Notes: generated from the sequence alone by a model not told the origin. Shown: positions 8,470 to 16,846, counted from the stretch's first letter. The stretch is 64,000 bases of DNA from Mycobacterium cookii (GCF_010727945.1 NZ_AP022569.1:1364001-1428000); one strand, 5' to 3'. A program made the numbers and translations.

Positions 8470-9186
8470 GTGGTTGATCTAGAGCTCGATCAAGGGTTGG
8501 CGGTCATCACGATCAACCGCCCTCACGCTCGTAACGCGATCGCGCCCGAAACCATGGACCAGCTTGGCCAGGCCATAGCCGGTGCTAAGGGCGCGCTGTG
8601 CCTGGTCATTCGGGGCGAGGGAGACAAGGCGTTCGTTTCCGGCGGCGACCTCAAAGAGCTCAGTACGTTGCGCACCGAAGAGCAGGCGGCAGCCATGGCG
8701 TGGCGGATGCGGTCGCTCTGTGACGACCTCGCGAACTTCCCCGCCCCCGTCGTCGCCGCGTTGAACGGCCACGCGTTCGGGGGCGGAGCGGAGGTCGCGG
8801 TCGCCGCCGACATACGGGTGGCCGCCGACGACATCAAGATCGGGTTCAACCAGGTGTCACTCGAGATCATGCCCGCTTGGGGTGGCGCGGAGCGGCTCGC
8901 GGCCATCGTCGGCCGCGGCCGCGCGCTGATGCTCGCGGGCTCTGGAGCCGTTCTCACCGCCGATCAAGCCGAAAAGGTCGGGCTGGTGGATCGCGTGCTG
9001 CCGAGGGCAACGTTCGAAACCGAATGGCGCTCCTTTGCGCGGGCGCTGGCGAATCGGCCTGCCGGCCACATCAAGCGCGTCATGTCGGGCGTGCCGGCCA
9101 GTGACGCCGTCGCCGCTTTCGCCTCGCTATGGGTATCTGATGAGCATTGGGCCGCGGCGGACCGGGTGATGAATCGCAGCCGATGA
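8470..9186 (+). CDS. enoyl-CoA hydratase/isomerase (crotonase) family protein, possible acylmalonyl-CoA decarboxylase
   Basis: A 238-residue crotonase-fold enzyme. The first oxyanion-hole segment is SGGDLKEL and the second is NGHAFGGGAEVAVAADIRVA. The segment that holds the second catalytic glutamate in true hydratases (usual form P-E-x-G) reads IMPAWGGAERL, so that glutamate is absent and simple hydratase chemistry is doubtful. A similar P-x-W-G-G segment occurs, as I recall, in ethylmalonyl-CoA decarboxylase (ECHDC1). The gene faces a B12-dependent acyl-CoA mutase operon, ending one base from the MeaB-like gene. The GTG start at 8470 is inferred from the protein N-terminus (VDLELDQGLAVITINRP). 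Confidence 0.82.
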   Translation: MVDLELDQGLAVITINRPHARNAIAPETMDQLGQAIAGAKGALCLVIRGEGDKAFVSGGDLKELSTLRTEEQAAAMAWRMRSLCDDLANFPAPVVAALNGHAFGGGAEVAVAADIRVAADDIKIGFNQVSLEIMPAWGGAERLAAIVGRGRALMLAGSGAVLTADQAEKVGLVDRVLPRATFETEWRSFARALANRPAGHIKRVMSGVPASDAVAAFASLWVSDEHWAAADRVMNRSR

Positions 9187-9187
9187 G

Positions 9188-10072
9188 CTAGTCGGGTTTA
9201 TCGGTGGTGGCCGACTGGATCAGCAGCTGACCGGCGGCGGTATACGGATCGCATCGACCGTCAGCGACGGCAGCGGCCAAACCGGCGAGTTCCGGGTGCG
9301 AGTGGAGGCGGGTTTGAGCCAGCGAGAGGATCTGCGCCCGGGCGCGCGATGCCCGTCGGGCCGGCGTGTCAGCGCGGTGGTGGGCGTCGATCGCGTCCAT
9401 CAACTCGGTAACGCCCTCGGAGCGCGCTGCGACGAGAGTGAGGACCGGGGCCGACGTCTCGGCCTGCAGATCGCGAGCGGTTTGCTTCGCGCCTTCTCGG
9501 TCGGCCTTGTTGACGACCACGATGTCAGCGACTTCGAGCAGGCCTGCCTTGGCGGCTTGTACTGCGTCACCCGCACCGGGATTGAGGATGACGATGGTGG
9601 GATCGGCGACGGCGGCGATCTCGATCTCCGACTGACCGACACCGACCGTTTCCAACACGATCAGGTCGTAGGACAGCGCTGCGAGCAATCGGATGGCTGC
9701 GGGCACCGCGGCGGCGAGACCGCCGAGGTGACCGCGGGTTGCGATCGAGCGGATGAACACATCGGGGTCGTCGATGTGGGCGGCCATCCGGATGCGATCG
9801 CCGAGGATGGCACCGCCGCTGTAAGGCGATGAGGGGTCCACCGCGAGGACCGCGACCCGCATCCCTCGTTCCCGGTAGGCGCCAACCAGCGCGGCTATCG
9901 TCGTCGACTTTCCCGCGCCCGGAGGACCGGTAATGCCGACAACGCTGGCAGAGGCTGGTTCCAGGGCTGCCAGCACCTCGTCGCGACGATCGCCCTCGAT
10001 CAGGCTCAGTAGGCGACCCGTCGCTCGGGTAGAGCCGCTCTGAGATGCCTGGATCAGATCCGCGACATTCAT
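9188..10072 (-). CDS. meaB: MeaB/ArgK-family GTPase, mutase chaperone
   Basis: A 294-residue G3E-type P-loop GTPase that protects and reloads B12-dependent acyl-CoA mutases. It shows Walker A GPPGAGKST (about 49-57), VDPSSPYSGGAILGDRIRM (switch region), LETVGVGQSE (G3) and VVNKAD (G4). Its ATG overlaps the stop of the CaiB-type gene (ATGA), making it the last gene of a four-gene operon whose first two genes encode the split mutase. It is therefore probably dedicated to that mutase and not to the ordinary methylmalonyl-CoA mutase of mycobacteria, which is not in this window. Confidence 0.92.
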   Translation of the reverse strand: MNVADLIQASQSGSTRATGRLLSLIEGDRRDEVLAALEPASASVVGITGPPGAGKSTTIAALVGAYRERGMRVAVLAVDPSSPYSGGAILGDRIRMAAHIDDPDVFIRSIATRGHLGGLAAAVPAAIRLLAALSYDLIVLETVGVGQSEIEIAAVADPTIVILNPGAGDAVQAAKAGLLEVADIVVVNKADREGAKQTARDLQAETSAPVLTLVAARSEGVTELMDAIDAHHRADTPARRASRARAQILSLAQTRLHSHPELAGLAAAVADGRCDPYTAAGQLLIQSATTDKPD

Positions 10073-11118
10073 AGGACTCCGAGATTAGCTCCGCCGTGCT
10101 CGTCGAGACGCGGTGGTGCGCCGTAATCGGGTTCATACCCGGCGATCTGAATTGGGCTTCGGATCAACCGAAATGCGCCCGCGTCGACAATCACCTCCGG
10201 GTTGGCGGCGAGTGCTTCGGGCAGCGTTCGAACCGCAGCGACGGGTACGCCCAATGGACGCAGCCGCGATTCCCAACTGGCGGCGGTGTCGGTAGCCAGA
10301 GCGCCGACGACCAACGCGAGCACCTCGTCGCGCCGTTCGGCCCGCTCCTTCATTGTCGCCGGCCCCACGATGTCGGCCTCCGCGGCAAATAGCCGCCAGA
10401 ACTTGTCGTGCGTGATGAACAGCGCCAGGTATCCGTCTGCAGTTGGAAAGAGTTGCGCCGGAACATAATACGAGTGGGCACCCATCGGTAACCGTCGCGG
10501 CTCGACGCCGTCGTTGAGGTAGGAGGACGCGCGATAGTTCAGCTGGGAAAGCATCACATCGCGCAGTGATACCTCGACCTGGCCCCCGCGGCCGGAGACT
10601 ATCTGGGCCAGCAGCCCAAGGGCAGCAGTAAGTCCGGCGGAATTGTCGGCCGCGGAGTATCCCGGCAAGGTCGGTGGTCCGAGCGGATCGCCGGTCAGCG
10701 CGGCGACGCCGGTGGTCGCCTGGATGACGTAGTCGAATGCCGGATCGTCACCCGCTTCCAAACCAAAACCGGTGAGCGCCAAGCACACAATCCGGTCGTT
10801 CCACCGCCGCAGCGCGTCGTAGGTGAGGCCGTATCGGTGGATGGCGGATGGCTTCAAATTCGCCAGCAGCGCATGGGATTCGGCAACGAGTTCACCGAGT
10901 TCGCGCTGGCCGGCCTCGGATGTCAGGTCGACGCAGATGCTGCGCTTGCCGCGGTTGAGGCTGGCGAAATACGAATCCCCGACCTGCCGCGAGATGTCGC
11001 CATCCGGCGGTTCGATCTTGATGACCTCGGCGCCGAGATCGGCCAGCATCATGGTGGCGTACGGCCCCGCCAGCATGTGGCCGATCTCGAGGATCCGGAT
11101 GCCGGCGAGAGGACCCAT
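10069..11118 (-). CDS. CaiB/BaiF-family CoA transferase (family III)
   Basis: A 349-residue class III CoA transferase that moves CoA between acyl-CoA and a free carboxylic acid. It has the N-terminal signature GIRILEIGHMLAGPYATMMLADLGAEVIKIE and the catalytic aspartate region GYSAADNSAGLTAALGLLA (about 170-188), plus the C-terminal small domain. It is coupled by ATGA overlaps to the B12-binding mutase subunit upstream and to the MeaB-like GTPase downstream. In this setting it probably activates the acid that becomes the mutase substrate. Confidence 0.9.
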   Translation of the reverse strand: MGPLAGIRILEIGHMLAGPYATMMLADLGAEVIKIEPPDGDISRQVGDSYFASLNRGKRSICVDLTSEAGQRELGELVAESHALLANLKPSAIHRYGLTYDALRRWNDRIVCLALTGFGLEAGDDPAFDYVIQATTGVAALTGDPLGPPTLPGYSAADNSAGLTAALGLLAQIVSGRGGQVEVSLRDVMLSQLNYRASSYLNDGVEPRRLPMGAHSYYVPAQLFPTADGYLALFITHDKFWRLFAAEADIVGPATMKERAERRDEVLALVVGALATDTAASWESRLRPLGVPVAAVRTLPEALAANPEVIVDAGAFRLIRSPIQIAGYEPDYGAPPRLDEHGGANLGVL

Positions 11119-11519
11119 CAGTCGTCTCCCCCGCCGTCCGTCAGGGCGTGTACGTCGCGGACGAGGGTATCCAGTGGCGTACCCGTCGGAAACACCGCTG
11201 CCGCACCGGCATCCAGCAACTTCTGCACGTCGGCTTGCGGGATGGTACCGCCGACGACCACCGCGATGTCGCCGGCATCCGCGGCTCGCAGCGCGTCGAC
11301 GGTGCGGGCGGTCAGGGCCACATGGGCACCCGACAGGATCGACAGCCCGACCAGCTTGACGTCCTCCTGCAGAGCGATCGAAACGATGTCCTCGATGCGC
11401 TGGCGAATACCGGTGTAGATCACCTCGAATCCGGCGTCGCGCAGTGTGCGCGCGACGATTTTCGCGCCGCGGTCGTGTCCGTCCAAACCGGGTTTCGCCA
11501 CCAGGACGCGAGCCCCCAT
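11118..11519 (-). CDS. B12-binding small subunit of an acyl-CoA mutase
   Basis: A 133-residue cobalamin-binding domain protein. The base-off/His-on signature is DGHDRGAK near residue 14, with the usual partners LSILSGAH and GGTIP. These mark it as the separate C-terminal half of a methylmalonyl-CoA-mutase-like enzyme. The ATG at 11519 overlaps the TGA of the large subunit, which argues for translational coupling and 1:1 assembly. A longer in-frame extension upstream to 11552 would overlap the large subunit further and is less likely. Confidence 0.92.
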   Translation of the reverse strand: MGARVLVAKPGLDGHDRGAKIVARTLRDAGFEVIYTGIRQRIEDIVSIALQEDVKLVGLSILSGAHVALTARTVDALRAADAGDIAVVVGGTIPQADVQKLLDAGAAAVFPTGTPLDTLVRDVHALTDGGGDD

Positions 11520-13096
11520 CAGAACACCACCGGCTGCTGGAATTCGCCCCACACCGCTTTGAGCGTGGTCACCAATTCTCCGACGGAGCAGTACGCATTG
11601 GCACAGTCGATGAGTCGTGGCATCAGGTTGTCGGTTCCCTCGGCCGAACGCGAAAGTGCGGCAAGGGTTTCCTTGACGGCGATCGGGTCACGCTCGGCTT
11701 TGATCTTCGCCAGCCGCTTCAGTTGCAGATCGCGGCCTTCGGCGTTCAGCTCGTAGGTGTCGATGTCAGGCGCCGGCTCGTCGGTGACGAACTTGTTGAC
11801 GCCGACCACGGGGCGTTCGCCCGACTCGACCTCTTGGTGAATCTTGAAGGCTTCGTCGGCGATCAGCCCCTGCAGGTAACCGTCCTCGATGCAACGCACC
11901 ATGCCGCCGTGCTTTTCGAGGTCGTCCATGATTTCGATGATCTTGGCCTCGGTGGCATCGGTCAGTGCCTCGACGAAGTAGGAGCCGCCGAGCGGATCGG
12001 CGACCTTGGCCACTCCGGTTTCGTAGGCGAGGATCTGCTGAGTGCGCAGCGCCAGCGTCGCGGATTCTTCGCTGGGCAGGGCGAACGGCTCGTCCCACGC
12101 CGCGGTGAACATCGACTGGACGCCGCCGAGCACGGCGGCCAGCGCCTCATAGGCGACGCGCACCAGGTTGTTCTGCGCCTGAGGCGCATACAGCGACGCA
12201 CCGCCCGCGACGCAGCCGAAGCGGAACATCGACGCCTTGTCGGTGGTGGCGCCGTAGCGCTCGCGCACGATGGTCGCCCAGCGGCGGCGGCCTGCCCGGT
12301 ACTTCGCGATTTCCTCGAAGAAGTCGCCGTGGGTATAGAAGAAGAACGAAATCTGCGGCGCGAACTTGTCGATGGTCATCCGACCGCGTTCGACGACGGT
12401 GTCGCAGTAGGTGACGCCGTCGGCCAGGGTGAAGGCCATCTCCTGGACGGCGTTGGCGCCGGCGTCGCGAAAATGGGCGCCCGCCACCGAGATTGCGTTG
12501 AACCTCGGCACCTCGGCTGCGCAGAACTCGATGGTGTCCGCGATCAGCCGCAGTGACGGCTCCGGCGGCCAGATCCAGGTACCGCGCGACGCGTATTCCT
12601 TGAGGATGTCGTTTTGGATTGTGCCGGTGAGCTTTTCGCGGGGCACGCCCGTCTTCTCCGCAGCGGCGACGTAGAACGCCAGCAGGATGGCCGCGGTGCC
12701 GTTGATGGTGAAGCTGGTGCTGATCTTGTCCAGCGGGATGCCGTCGAAAAGTAACTCGGCGTCGGCGAGCGTGTCGATGGCGACACCGACGCGGCCGACC
12801 TCCTCGCCGTACTCCGCGTCATCAGAGTCGTAGCCGCACTGGGTCGGCAGATCCAGCGCGACCGAGAGCCCGGTGCCGCCCTGGCCCAACAGGTAGCGGT
12901 ACCGCTTGTTTGACTCCTCGGCGGTGCCGAATCCCGAGTACTGGCGGAACGTCCATGTTTTGCCCCGGTAGCCGGACGCGAAGTTGCCGCGGGTGAACGG
13001 GTACTCCCCGGGCGGCGGCGGATCCGTCGCGCAGTCACCGGGTCCGTACACGGTTGCCAACGGAATGCCCGACGGGGTCTGCACGTCGTCGCTCAT
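11519..13096 (-). CDS. methylmalonyl-CoA-mutase-like large subunit, split type
   Basis: A 525-residue TIM-barrel subunit that rearranges an acyl-CoA carbon skeleton with adenosylcobalamin supplied by the next gene product. Aligning to P. shermanii MCM from memory gives gap-free spacing: Tyr53 (RQYSGFG) equals Tyr89, Arg171 (ASRGTWIWPP) equals Arg207, and His208 equals His244. Tyr and Arg contact the free carboxylate of methylmalonyl-CoA, while isobutyryl- and hydroxyisobutyryl-CoA mutases replace them. However, MCM Tyr243 is Ala207 here (GAHFRDAGA), and the loop after DLPT is QCGYDSD. I infer a dicarboxylic acyl-CoA, possibly bulkier than methylmalonyl-CoA. The ATG at 13096 is preferred over 13138. 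Confidence 0.88.
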   Translation of the reverse strand: MSDDVQTPSGIPLATVYGPGDCATDPPPPGEYPFTRGNFASGYRGKTWTFRQYSGFGTAEESNKRYRYLLGQGGTGLSVALDLPTQCGYDSDDAEYGEEVGRVGVAIDTLADAELLFDGIPLDKISTSFTINGTAAILLAFYVAAAEKTGVPREKLTGTIQNDILKEYASRGTWIWPPEPSLRLIADTIEFCAAEVPRFNAISVAGAHFRDAGANAVQEMAFTLADGVTYCDTVVERGRMTIDKFAPQISFFFYTHGDFFEEIAKYRAGRRRWATIVRERYGATTDKASMFRFGCVAGGASLYAPQAQNNLVRVAYEALAAVLGGVQSMFTAAWDEPFALPSEESATLALRTQQILAYETGVAKVADPLGGSYFVEALTDATEAKIIEIMDDLEKHGGMVRCIEDGYLQGLIADEAFKIHQEVESGERPVVGVNKFVTDEPAPDIDTYELNAEGRDLQLKRLAKIKAERDPIAVKETLAALSRSAEGTDNLMPRLIDCANAYCSVGELVTTLKAVWGEFQQPVVF

Positions 13097-13183
13097 CGGG
13101 GCTGGCCGCGCTGGTAGACGTCTGTTTCTGGATTGCACCGCAGGTTAGAGTCGCGGCCACACTCAAGCGTCATGATCCTCGAT

Positions 13184-13200
13184 CAACTTCGTCAAAGTTG
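13184..13200. promoter_or_regulatory. inverted repeat upstream of mutase operon
   Basis: CAACTT-CGTCA-AAGTTG is a perfect 6-base inverted repeat with a 5-base centre, about 90 bases upstream of the mutase large-subunit start on the minus strand. It could be an operator for the local GntR regulator or another repressor. The assignment rests on symmetry and position only. Confidence 0.3.
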
Positions 13201-13211
13201 GATGCTGCCGA

Positions 13212-13233
13212 TACAAAATTCGGTCGGTTTGTA
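13212..13233. promoter_or_regulatory. second inverted repeat upstream of mutase operon
   Basis: TACAAA and TTTGTA form a 6-base inverted repeat around a 10-base centre in an unusually AT-rich stretch about 120 bases upstream of the mutase gene. Spacing and AT-richness would suit a TetR- or GntR-type operator or promoter DNA. Weak evidence. Confidence 0.25.
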
Positions 13234-13280
13234 ATTGTAAGTTACCGCGACGGCAGGGACGCGTACGGCCGCGTGAGTTG

Positions 13281-14573
13281 CTATGGAAACGGAATCGGCT
13301 CGAGCGGGTTGCCTGGTGCGATCGACGAACAGTTCTGAGGCGCAGGCAGTCCCTCGAAGCGCTGCCGGATCCAGGCGATCGCGTTCGGCAACCAGGGCAC
13401 GAGGCTCGCGATGTGGCCGAGCAAGTCGTACTGCTCGTAGTGGACCTTCGTGCCCTTGGCGCAGTATTCGCGGGCCAGCGTGCGCACATCGCCGGCGATC
13501 ATCACGCCGTCGCCGGCGCCGATGCCCGCCTTGTTTCCCGGCGTGCCCTCAAGCACACCGTTGGCGCCCTGGCCGATGAACAACGGGATGCTCGGCGTAC
13601 CGCGCGTGCCCATGATCAGCTGGTTGGCGTGCTTGACGTATAGCGGCAGACTCTCAGGAGTCGGGTACCCGGGGATGATTAGCTTCTGCCAGGTCAGACC
13701 CCGGTAGCGGCCCAGGACATCGACGATGGATGTGGTCTGCAATTCGTTGAAGACCGTGACGCCGACGGGAGTCAGATACGGCGTGAAATCGACTCCGAAC
13801 GCGCGGCCGATGCCGATGAGTGCCATCGGCATGACGCCGGCCCAAAACCAGGTGCCCTCGATGTAGTGCAGGTTATGTGCCGGGTCGACGAGCACCCCGC
13901 CCATCGCCGCGCCGACCATGCGCGCGTTGACGTCAGGCGCATACGCTGGGGCGAGTTCAGCGGCCCACTCGGTGGCGATCGCACCACCGGAATATCCGAG
14001 CAGCGCAACCTTGGCATCGTCCGGGAGCCCCACCGTCGACAACGGTGAAAACACGGCGCGGATCGAGTCGAGCGTGTTCATTCCGTACTCGGGTCCGGCG
14101 GCGAAGTCGGCCCGCTGACCCTCGGTGTCGGGAACGACGACCGTGTACCCGTCGGCCAGGAACGGAGCGAAGACCGCCAGCTCGACGTTGGGGACGAGTC
14201 CGCCTAGCGTGAGTCCGCCCGAGATCGCATACGACGGCTCGTCATTGCGGTTCAGCGAGTCATAGGCGGACTGGTACGAGATCACCTTGGTCTTGTCGTC
14301 CTGGTCAGGCGGCTGAATGGCCGACGTGACGTTGGCGGTCGGTCTGCCGGTCTGGCTGGTAGACCGGTAGAGCAGCTGTGTGGCCCTGAGCCATGTCGGC
14401 ACGCCGAAAGCGCGGTAGGCAAAGCTGCGTGTCTTCAACACCGTTCCGGGCAGGATTTTCTCCAGGCTGCCGGTGTACTCGTAGAACGGATCATCCTTCG
14501 GCTGCGGCACCGTGATGCCGGGCTCGCGGCCCGGCTCGGGATGCCAGCCTGCTGGCTGCGGTGGTTCAGTCAT
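13281..14573 (-). CDS. secretory-lipase-family alpha/beta hydrolase
   Basis: A 430-residue lipase of the LIP family, resembling M. tuberculosis Rv1592c. The nucleophile elbow is GYSGGA (about 201-206 in LLGYSGGAIATEWAAELAPAYAPD), followed by a large lid-containing insertion with hydrophobic segments (TWFWAGVMPMALIGIGRAFG). Catalytic acid and histidine candidates are in PLFIGQGANDxx-like IGQGANGVLEG and YDLLGHIAS. No classical signal peptide is seen, so export is uncertain. The ATG at 14573 has AAGGGGGAG directly upstream. It lies just beyond the outermost tRNA-derived repeat. Confidence 0.84.
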   Translation of the reverse strand: MTEPPQPAGWHPEPGREPGITVPQPKDDPFYEYTGSLEKILPGTVLKTRSFAYRAFGVPTWLRATQLLYRSTSQTGRPTANVTSAIQPPDQDDKTKVISYQSAYDSLNRNDEPSYAISGGLTLGGLVPNVELAVFAPFLADGYTVVVPDTEGQRADFAAGPEYGMNTLDSIRAVFSPLSTVGLPDDAKVALLGYSGGAIATEWAAELAPAYAPDVNARMVGAAMGGVLVDPAHNLHYIEGTWFWAGVMPMALIGIGRAFGVDFTPYLTPVGVTVFNELQTTSIVDVLGRYRGLTWQKLIIPGYPTPESLPLYVKHANQLIMGTRGTPSIPLFIGQGANGVLEGTPGNKAGIGAGDGVMIAGDVRTLAREYCAKGTKVHYEQYDLLGHIASLVPWLPNAIAWIRQRFEGLPAPQNCSSIAPGNPLEPIPFP

Positions 14574-14718
14574 CACTCCCCCTTGATCGGTGGGCACCAT
14601 GTTGCCCTCCGCTGGGACCCACCAACAACGACTTCGACATTCCACCCCCTGGATCGCCATAATTCCGACCAGGCGCTCCCAAAAGTCGGCACCCATCAGC
14701 CTGAAAATATGCAGCTCT

Positions 14719-14765
14719 TGTGGGGCGGGCGGGGCGCGAACCCGCCACCAACGGATTACCAATCC
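14719..14765 (-). repeat. decayed tRNA-Met 3'-half copy (outer att-like repeat)
   Basis: These 47 bases match 25280-25326, the 3' half of tRNA-Met plus two flanking bases, at all but five positions. Three differences fall in and beside the anticodon (CAT becomes GGT on the tRNA strand), one in the T-loop region and one in the T-stem. The 5' half of a tRNA is absent, so it is not a functional gene. Orientation is the same as the intact tRNA and the exact copy at 16847. I read it as an older integration scar. The rest of the gene-free stretch 14574-15099 shows nothing else I recognise. Confidence 0.75.
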
Positions 14766-15099
14766 TCAGATCCTGAGAGCTCTTGTTATTGCCCGTTTCT
14801 ATTGTGCGACAACCGGATTAACTGTCTCGAATACCTGATAGAAACCGAGCAATTCCAGGTTGTCTCCAGGTCATTGACGGTGAATGAACGGTGGCCGCAG
14901 GTGACGAGGTGCGCGCCGCCACGCGCCGCGGATTCACCAACCACATAAGCGAAACGCTCCGACGCCGCGAGATCGCGATGTCACACATGGCCGCCTTCAC
15001 TGCGAAACCACCGAGATGGCGCCCGGTGACGGCGTAAATTCGGTCGCCATGGAAGACGACACCGGGCGTGTCGACGAGACGAGACCGGAAAGGCGCCAC

Positions 15100-15471
15100 A
15101 TGTCCTCACCTAGCTGGCTGGCCGCACTCACCATCCCGATAATCGCTAGCGCCGCCCTGGTTTCCAGTGCTGCGGTTGCAAGTGCCAATCCGACTGATGA
15201 CGCATACCTCAATCAACTACGGGGCGCCGGTCTCACGTGGCCGGCCGGCGACGAGGATGCGCTCATCGGGATGGCGTACCTCATCTGCAACGATCTCGAA
15301 TCGAATTGGACGCCACAACATATTGCCACCAGCATCCACGCCAACATGGACCCGGACAACATACGTGTGCACGATGTCGGAGCCATGGTCAATATCGCGC
15401 ATGCGACCTATTGCCCCAACGCTGGGTACAACGCCGGCGCCGGCGGCGGCGGCGGTGGCGGCGGCGGCTAG
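15100..15471 (+). CDS. secreted DUF732-family protein with polyglycine tail
   Basis: A 123-residue exported protein. The signal peptide (about 1-29, SWLAALTIPIIASAALVSSAAVASA) is followed by a small DUF732-type domain: a D-x-x-Y-L-x-x-L start (DDAYLNQLRGAGLTW), LIGMAYLICNDLE and HATYCPNAG, with two cysteines that probably pair. It ends in nine consecutive glycine codons (15442-15468). The function of DUF732 proteins is unknown. The ATG at 15100 has AAAGG eight bases upstream; longer starts would bury the signal peptide. It lies between two tRNA-derived repeats. Confidence 0.8.
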   Translation: MSSPSWLAALTIPIIASAALVSSAAVASANPTDDAYLNQLRGAGLTWPAGDEDALIGMAYLICNDLESNWTPQHIATSIHANMDPDNIRVHDVGAMVNIAHATYCPNAGYNAGAGGGGGGGGG

Positions 15472-15732
15472 ACCAAGTGGGCAGATACTCGGCGCGTCGG
15501 CCGGTATCTTCGCCGTCGATGCCGTCGTCTCGCCCAGAACGCCATGGTACGGATCGCTACCAGCGCAGCCCAGAAGTCAGCCACCGGGCCGCGCATTCGC
15601 AGGACGAAGCGCTAAAGGCTGCTGCGAGTAGTTTCGGTCGAGTTGTGACATTCGGTGACATCGAGACACCCACCGTCGCGATACCGGCTGAAACGATGCG
15701 GCCGGCCGGCGCGGACTGCCACGATATAATCC

Positions 15733-16812
15733 GTGCGCGCGTTCGCCTGCCCCGCCTGCCATGGCTTCGTCCCATTCGAGTCTCGGCGCTGTCCGAATTG
15801 CTTGGCAGAATTTGGATTGCATGTTCCTAGCCGCACTATGGTCGCCACCTCGTCGGGCGCCGCGGTTATCGACGGCGAGATCTGGATTGCATGCACAAAG
15901 GCGGCCAGCCTCGGCTGCAACTGGTTGGTGCCTCAAGAACAGGAACTGGGCGGCCAGCAGGGACGCTGTCTGGCTGATTCCTTGATCCGCCGTGAGCCCG
16001 ATGCCGACGACACCGTCGCGGTGGAAAAGCTGGTGTCCACCGGGATCGCTTTGCGACGGTTGATTTGTCAGCTCATTGATATCGGCTTGCCGGTCGACCC
16101 GTTCTGGCAGAAAGACGGAGGGCTCGCCTTTGATTTGCTGTCCAGTTACAGCGGCGGCGGACGTGTGGTGATTGGGCACGCCGGCGGAGTAATCACGATC
16201 GATCTGGTCGAATCGCTGGACGCCTATCGTGAGTCGCTTCGGGTTCACCTCGGGGAGCCCTACCGCACGATGCTGGGCCATTTCCGCCACGAGGTCGGCC
16301 ATTATTACCAGAACATTCTCGTAGAAAGCGATCCCGGAGCGACGCGCTATCTTGACGAGTGCCGCGAGATCTTCGGCGATGAGCGCGCCGATTATCAAGG
16401 CGAGATCGCGCGACATTACAAATTCGGTGCGCCGGCGAACTGGGATGATTTCTACATCTCCGAGTACGCGACGATGCACCCCTGGGAGGACTTTGCGGAG
16501 TGCTTCGCCCACTATCTGCACATCACCGGCACTATCGACACCGCTCGAGAGTCTGGACTGATCTTGCATGCCGACAGAGTCCGTTTCTCGGTCCACGGGG
16601 ACGTCGTTCCGCTCCTGAGCTACGAGGACGCCCCGATCGAGCAGCTGCTCGAGGACTGGAAGTGGTTGTCGCTCTGCTTCAATCGGGTGAACACAGCGAT
16701 GGGCAAGAATCCGCTTTACCCATTCGACATCCCGCAGGCGGTAGTCCGAAAGCTGGCGTTCGTACACAAAGTGATCCGCGAAACGGCTCGCACAGCGACC
16801 GCTGTTCACTAA
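15733..16812 (+). CDS. zinc-ribbon plus zinc-binding metallopeptidase
   Basis: A 359-residue soluble protein. A zinc ribbon with two CxxC pairs (CPACHG and CPNCLAEFG, residues 6-30) precedes a zincin domain. The metallopeptidase motif is HEVGHYY (near residue 185) with a likely third ligand in DFAECFAHYLHITGT. This fits the family of putative zinc-binding metallopeptidases annotated as DUF2248/Peptidase_Mx. Substrates are not known. The GTG at 15733 is required to keep the first cysteine pair. A TATAAT sequence ends two bases before it, which is odd for promoter placement and may be chance. It sits inside the outer att-like interval. Confidence 0.84.
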   Translation: MRAFACPACHGFVPFESRRCPNCLAEFGLHVPSRTMVATSSGAAVIDGEIWIACTKAASLGCNWLVPQEQELGGQQGRCLADSLIRREPDADDTVAVEKLVSTGIALRRLICQLIDIGLPVDPFWQKDGGLAFDLLSSYSGGGRVVIGHAGGVITIDLVESLDAYRESLRVHLGEPYRTMLGHFRHEVGHYYQNILVESDPGATRYLDECREIFGDERADYQGEIARHYKFGAPANWDDFYISEYATMHPWEDFAECFAHYLHITGTIDTARESGLILHADRVRFSVHGDVVPLLSYEDAPIEQLLEDWKWLSLCFNRVNTAMGKNPLYPFDIPQAVVRKLAFVHKVIRETARTATAVH

Positions 16813-16846
16813 TACCCGGTCTAGCAAGGCGTGCCGTTTTTCAGGT

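Noticed and set aside
14719..14765. Reading the outer repeat as a tRNA-Thr(GGT)
   Set aside because: The decayed anticodon reads GGT, but there is no 5' acceptor strand or D-arm, and the rest is tRNA-Met sequence.
15442..15468. Nine-glycine codon run as a phase-variable repeat
   Set aside because: It is a triplet run in frame just before the stop, so length change would not shift the frame. Likely just a flexible tail.
15577..16827. Minus-strand open frame of about 416 codons
   Set aside because: It lies antisense to the metallopeptidase, whose zinc motifs are clear on the plus strand.
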